Under the pieces are notes generated by a model, which saw nothing but the letters and a program-made list of their open reading frames with translations, ran no database searches and was not told the DNA's origin. A DNA stretch of 64,000 nucleotides from the NCBI GenBank assembly GCA_018266255.1, contig JAFEAT010000018.1, positions 1 through 64,000 on the forward strand. Reading direction: 5' to 3'. The translations under genes and the position numbers were made by a program. Below, piece after piece: positions 63,052 to 64,000 of this stretch. The stretch's first letter is position 1, and each line of letters begins with the position of its first letter. The DNA is from Cyanobacteria bacterium SZAS-4. GTDB lineage: Bacteria > Cyanobacteriota > Vampirovibrionia > Obscuribacterales > Obscuribacteraceae.

Positions 63052-64000
63052 ATGCGAATGGTCGATTTTAAGGGCGTGATTTCTAGTTTGCTTGTGTTGA
63101 CAACAGGTGCGTTAATAGACCCATTGCCGCGTCTGTCGTCTGGTGCACTGCCAAGATCACTACCAGCCGCGTTTGCGCAGCCTGCCAAACCTCCGCAGTT
63201 AGACAAGATGACCGTCCCGCCAAACTTCAAAGTCCAGCTCTATAAGGATAACTTACCGAACGCACGGTCAATGGCTCTGTCACCGTCCGGTATCTTGTTC
63301 GTTGGAACAAGAACCGCCGGTTCTGTTTACGCCGTTGTCGATAAAGACAAAGATGGAAAAGCCGACGAGAGCTACGTCATTGCGAAAGGTCTAAACATGC
63401 CTAACGGCGTGGCATTTCGCAACGGTTCGCTGTACGTTGCTGAAATCAATCGCGTCATTCGTTTTGATAACATCGAGCAGCATCTGAAGGATCCGCCGAC
63501 ACCGGTAGTGGTGTCAACAAGTTTTCCTGATAAGCGTCATCACGGTTGGAAATTTATTCGGTTCGGCCCTGATGATAAATTGTATGTGCCAGTTGGTGCG
63601 CCATGCAACGTGTGCATGAGACCAGACCCGTTCGCTGGTATATCACGCATAAAGCCTGATGGTACGGGGCAGGAAGTGTTCGCTAGGGGAGTGCGCAACA
63701 CAGTTGGATTTGACTGGCATCCGGTGACTAAGCAACTTTGGTTTACTGATAACGGACGCGACCTTATCAATGACACTACTCCTCCAGATGAATTGAATTG
63801 TGCACCACAGGCGGGAATGCATTTTGGATTTCCCTATTTCTATGGTGACAACGTTCCAGACTCGGAGTTTGGACCAAAAGCTCCGCCTAACTTAAAACCA
63901 GTGCCTCCACGTTTTCCTTTCGGTGCACATGTAGCGGCCCTCGGGATGCGCTTCTACACGGGCAGCATGTTTCCAGCAGAATATAAGAATCAGATGTTTG
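63052..64000 (+). CDS. PQQ-dependent sugar (sorbosone-type) dehydrogenase, 5' part
   Basis: An open frame from the ATG at 63052 (or 63058; AGAGG upstream) that runs off the window after about 316 residues. An N-terminal hydrophobic segment acts as signal peptide. The propeller shows family features: RSMALSPSGILFVGTR, PNGVAFRNGSLYVAEI, RFGPDDKLYVPVGAPCN, GTGQEVFARGVRNTVGFDWHP and ELWFTDNGRD-like QLWFTDNGRDLIND. Such enzymes oxidise sugars in the periplasm with PQQ. The active-site His and Asp are expected beyond this point or within the blades. The gene is partial only because of the window edge. Confidence 0.85.
   Translation, partial: MRMVDFKGVISSLLVLTTGALIDPLPRLSSGALPRSLPAAFAQPAKPPQLDKMTVPPNFKVQLYKDNLPNARSMALSPSGILFVGTRTAGSVYAVVDKDKDGKADESYVIAKGLNMPNGVAFRNGSLYVAEINRVIRFDNIEQHLKDPPTPVVVSTSFPDKRHHGWKFIRFGPDDKLYVPVGAPCNVCMRPDPFAGISRIKPDGTGQEVFARGVRNTVGFDWHPVTKQLWFTDNGRDLINDTTPPDELNCAPQAGMHFGFPYFYGDNVPDSEFGPKAPPNLKPVPPRFPFGAHVAALGMRFYTGSMFPAEYKNQMF

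Overview
The window looks like a bacterial chromosome segment, probably from an uncultured Obscuribacterales/Melainabacteria-type (non-photosynthetic Cyanobacteriota) lineage. This is an inference from the many secreted TPR proteins, a type III glutamine synthetase, LpxI (so an LPS outer membrane), a PQQ-type sugar dehydrogenase and the codon style; no rRNA or marker tree supports it directly. No CRISPR array and no complete insertion sequence was seen.

Bases 1-21,000 are accessory DNA. They start with a CHAT-protease cluster: a divergent CHAT-like gene, then a tightly overlapping operon of a CHAT protease, a protein of unknown function and an LCAT-like acyltransferase/phospholipase. Next come secreted HEAT and TPR proteins, a lone response regulator, a HExxH peptidase, a polymorphic-toxin-like metallopeptidase with an overlapping small partner, and a secreted S1/P1 nuclease. 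Then follow two overlapping pairs that resemble defence or toxin-antitoxin modules: DUF4365 plus unknown, and HEPN plus a membrane protein.

Bases 21,000-35,150 look like the backbone of a mobilizable element: a Gp88-like protein, an ECF-type sigma factor, an excisionase-like HTH protein, SSB, a 1.2 kb non-coding stretch with a strong pyrimidine tract, an RHH/MobC-like protein, a VirD2/RlxS-type relaxase, two large acidic or Gln-rich proteins and a VirD4/TraG-like coupling protein. The relaxase and the two following proteins share a roughly 40-residue repeat and a similar C-terminal tail, which suggests one export signal recognised by the adjacent coupling protein. No mating-pore genes are present, so the element is probably mobilized in trans.

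Bases 35,289-40,451 (minus strand) encode a Hachiman-type system: HamA (DUF1837 nuclease), HamB (SF2 helicase) and an additional SF1 helicase in line with them. Bases 40,580-47,800 hold small cargo genes, including a J-like membrane protein, TPR proteins, a second toxin-like protein and a HAD-phosphoribosyltransferase fusion. A conserved roughly 100-130 base leader precedes three genes in different parts of the accessory DNA. A tRNA-Arg(ACG) at 48.1 kb has its 3' end facing the accessory DNA and may mark the element's integration site.

Bases 48,200-64,000 look like ordinary chromosome: lpxI, a TPR protein, a JAMM-like toxin-like protein, YjbQ, glnN with a clear terminator, a TPR lipoprotein, a GGDEF/EAL-like protein, membrane proteins, a degenerate tyrosine recombinase, an AI-2E family permease and the 5' part of a PQQ-dependent sugar dehydrogenase that runs off the end.
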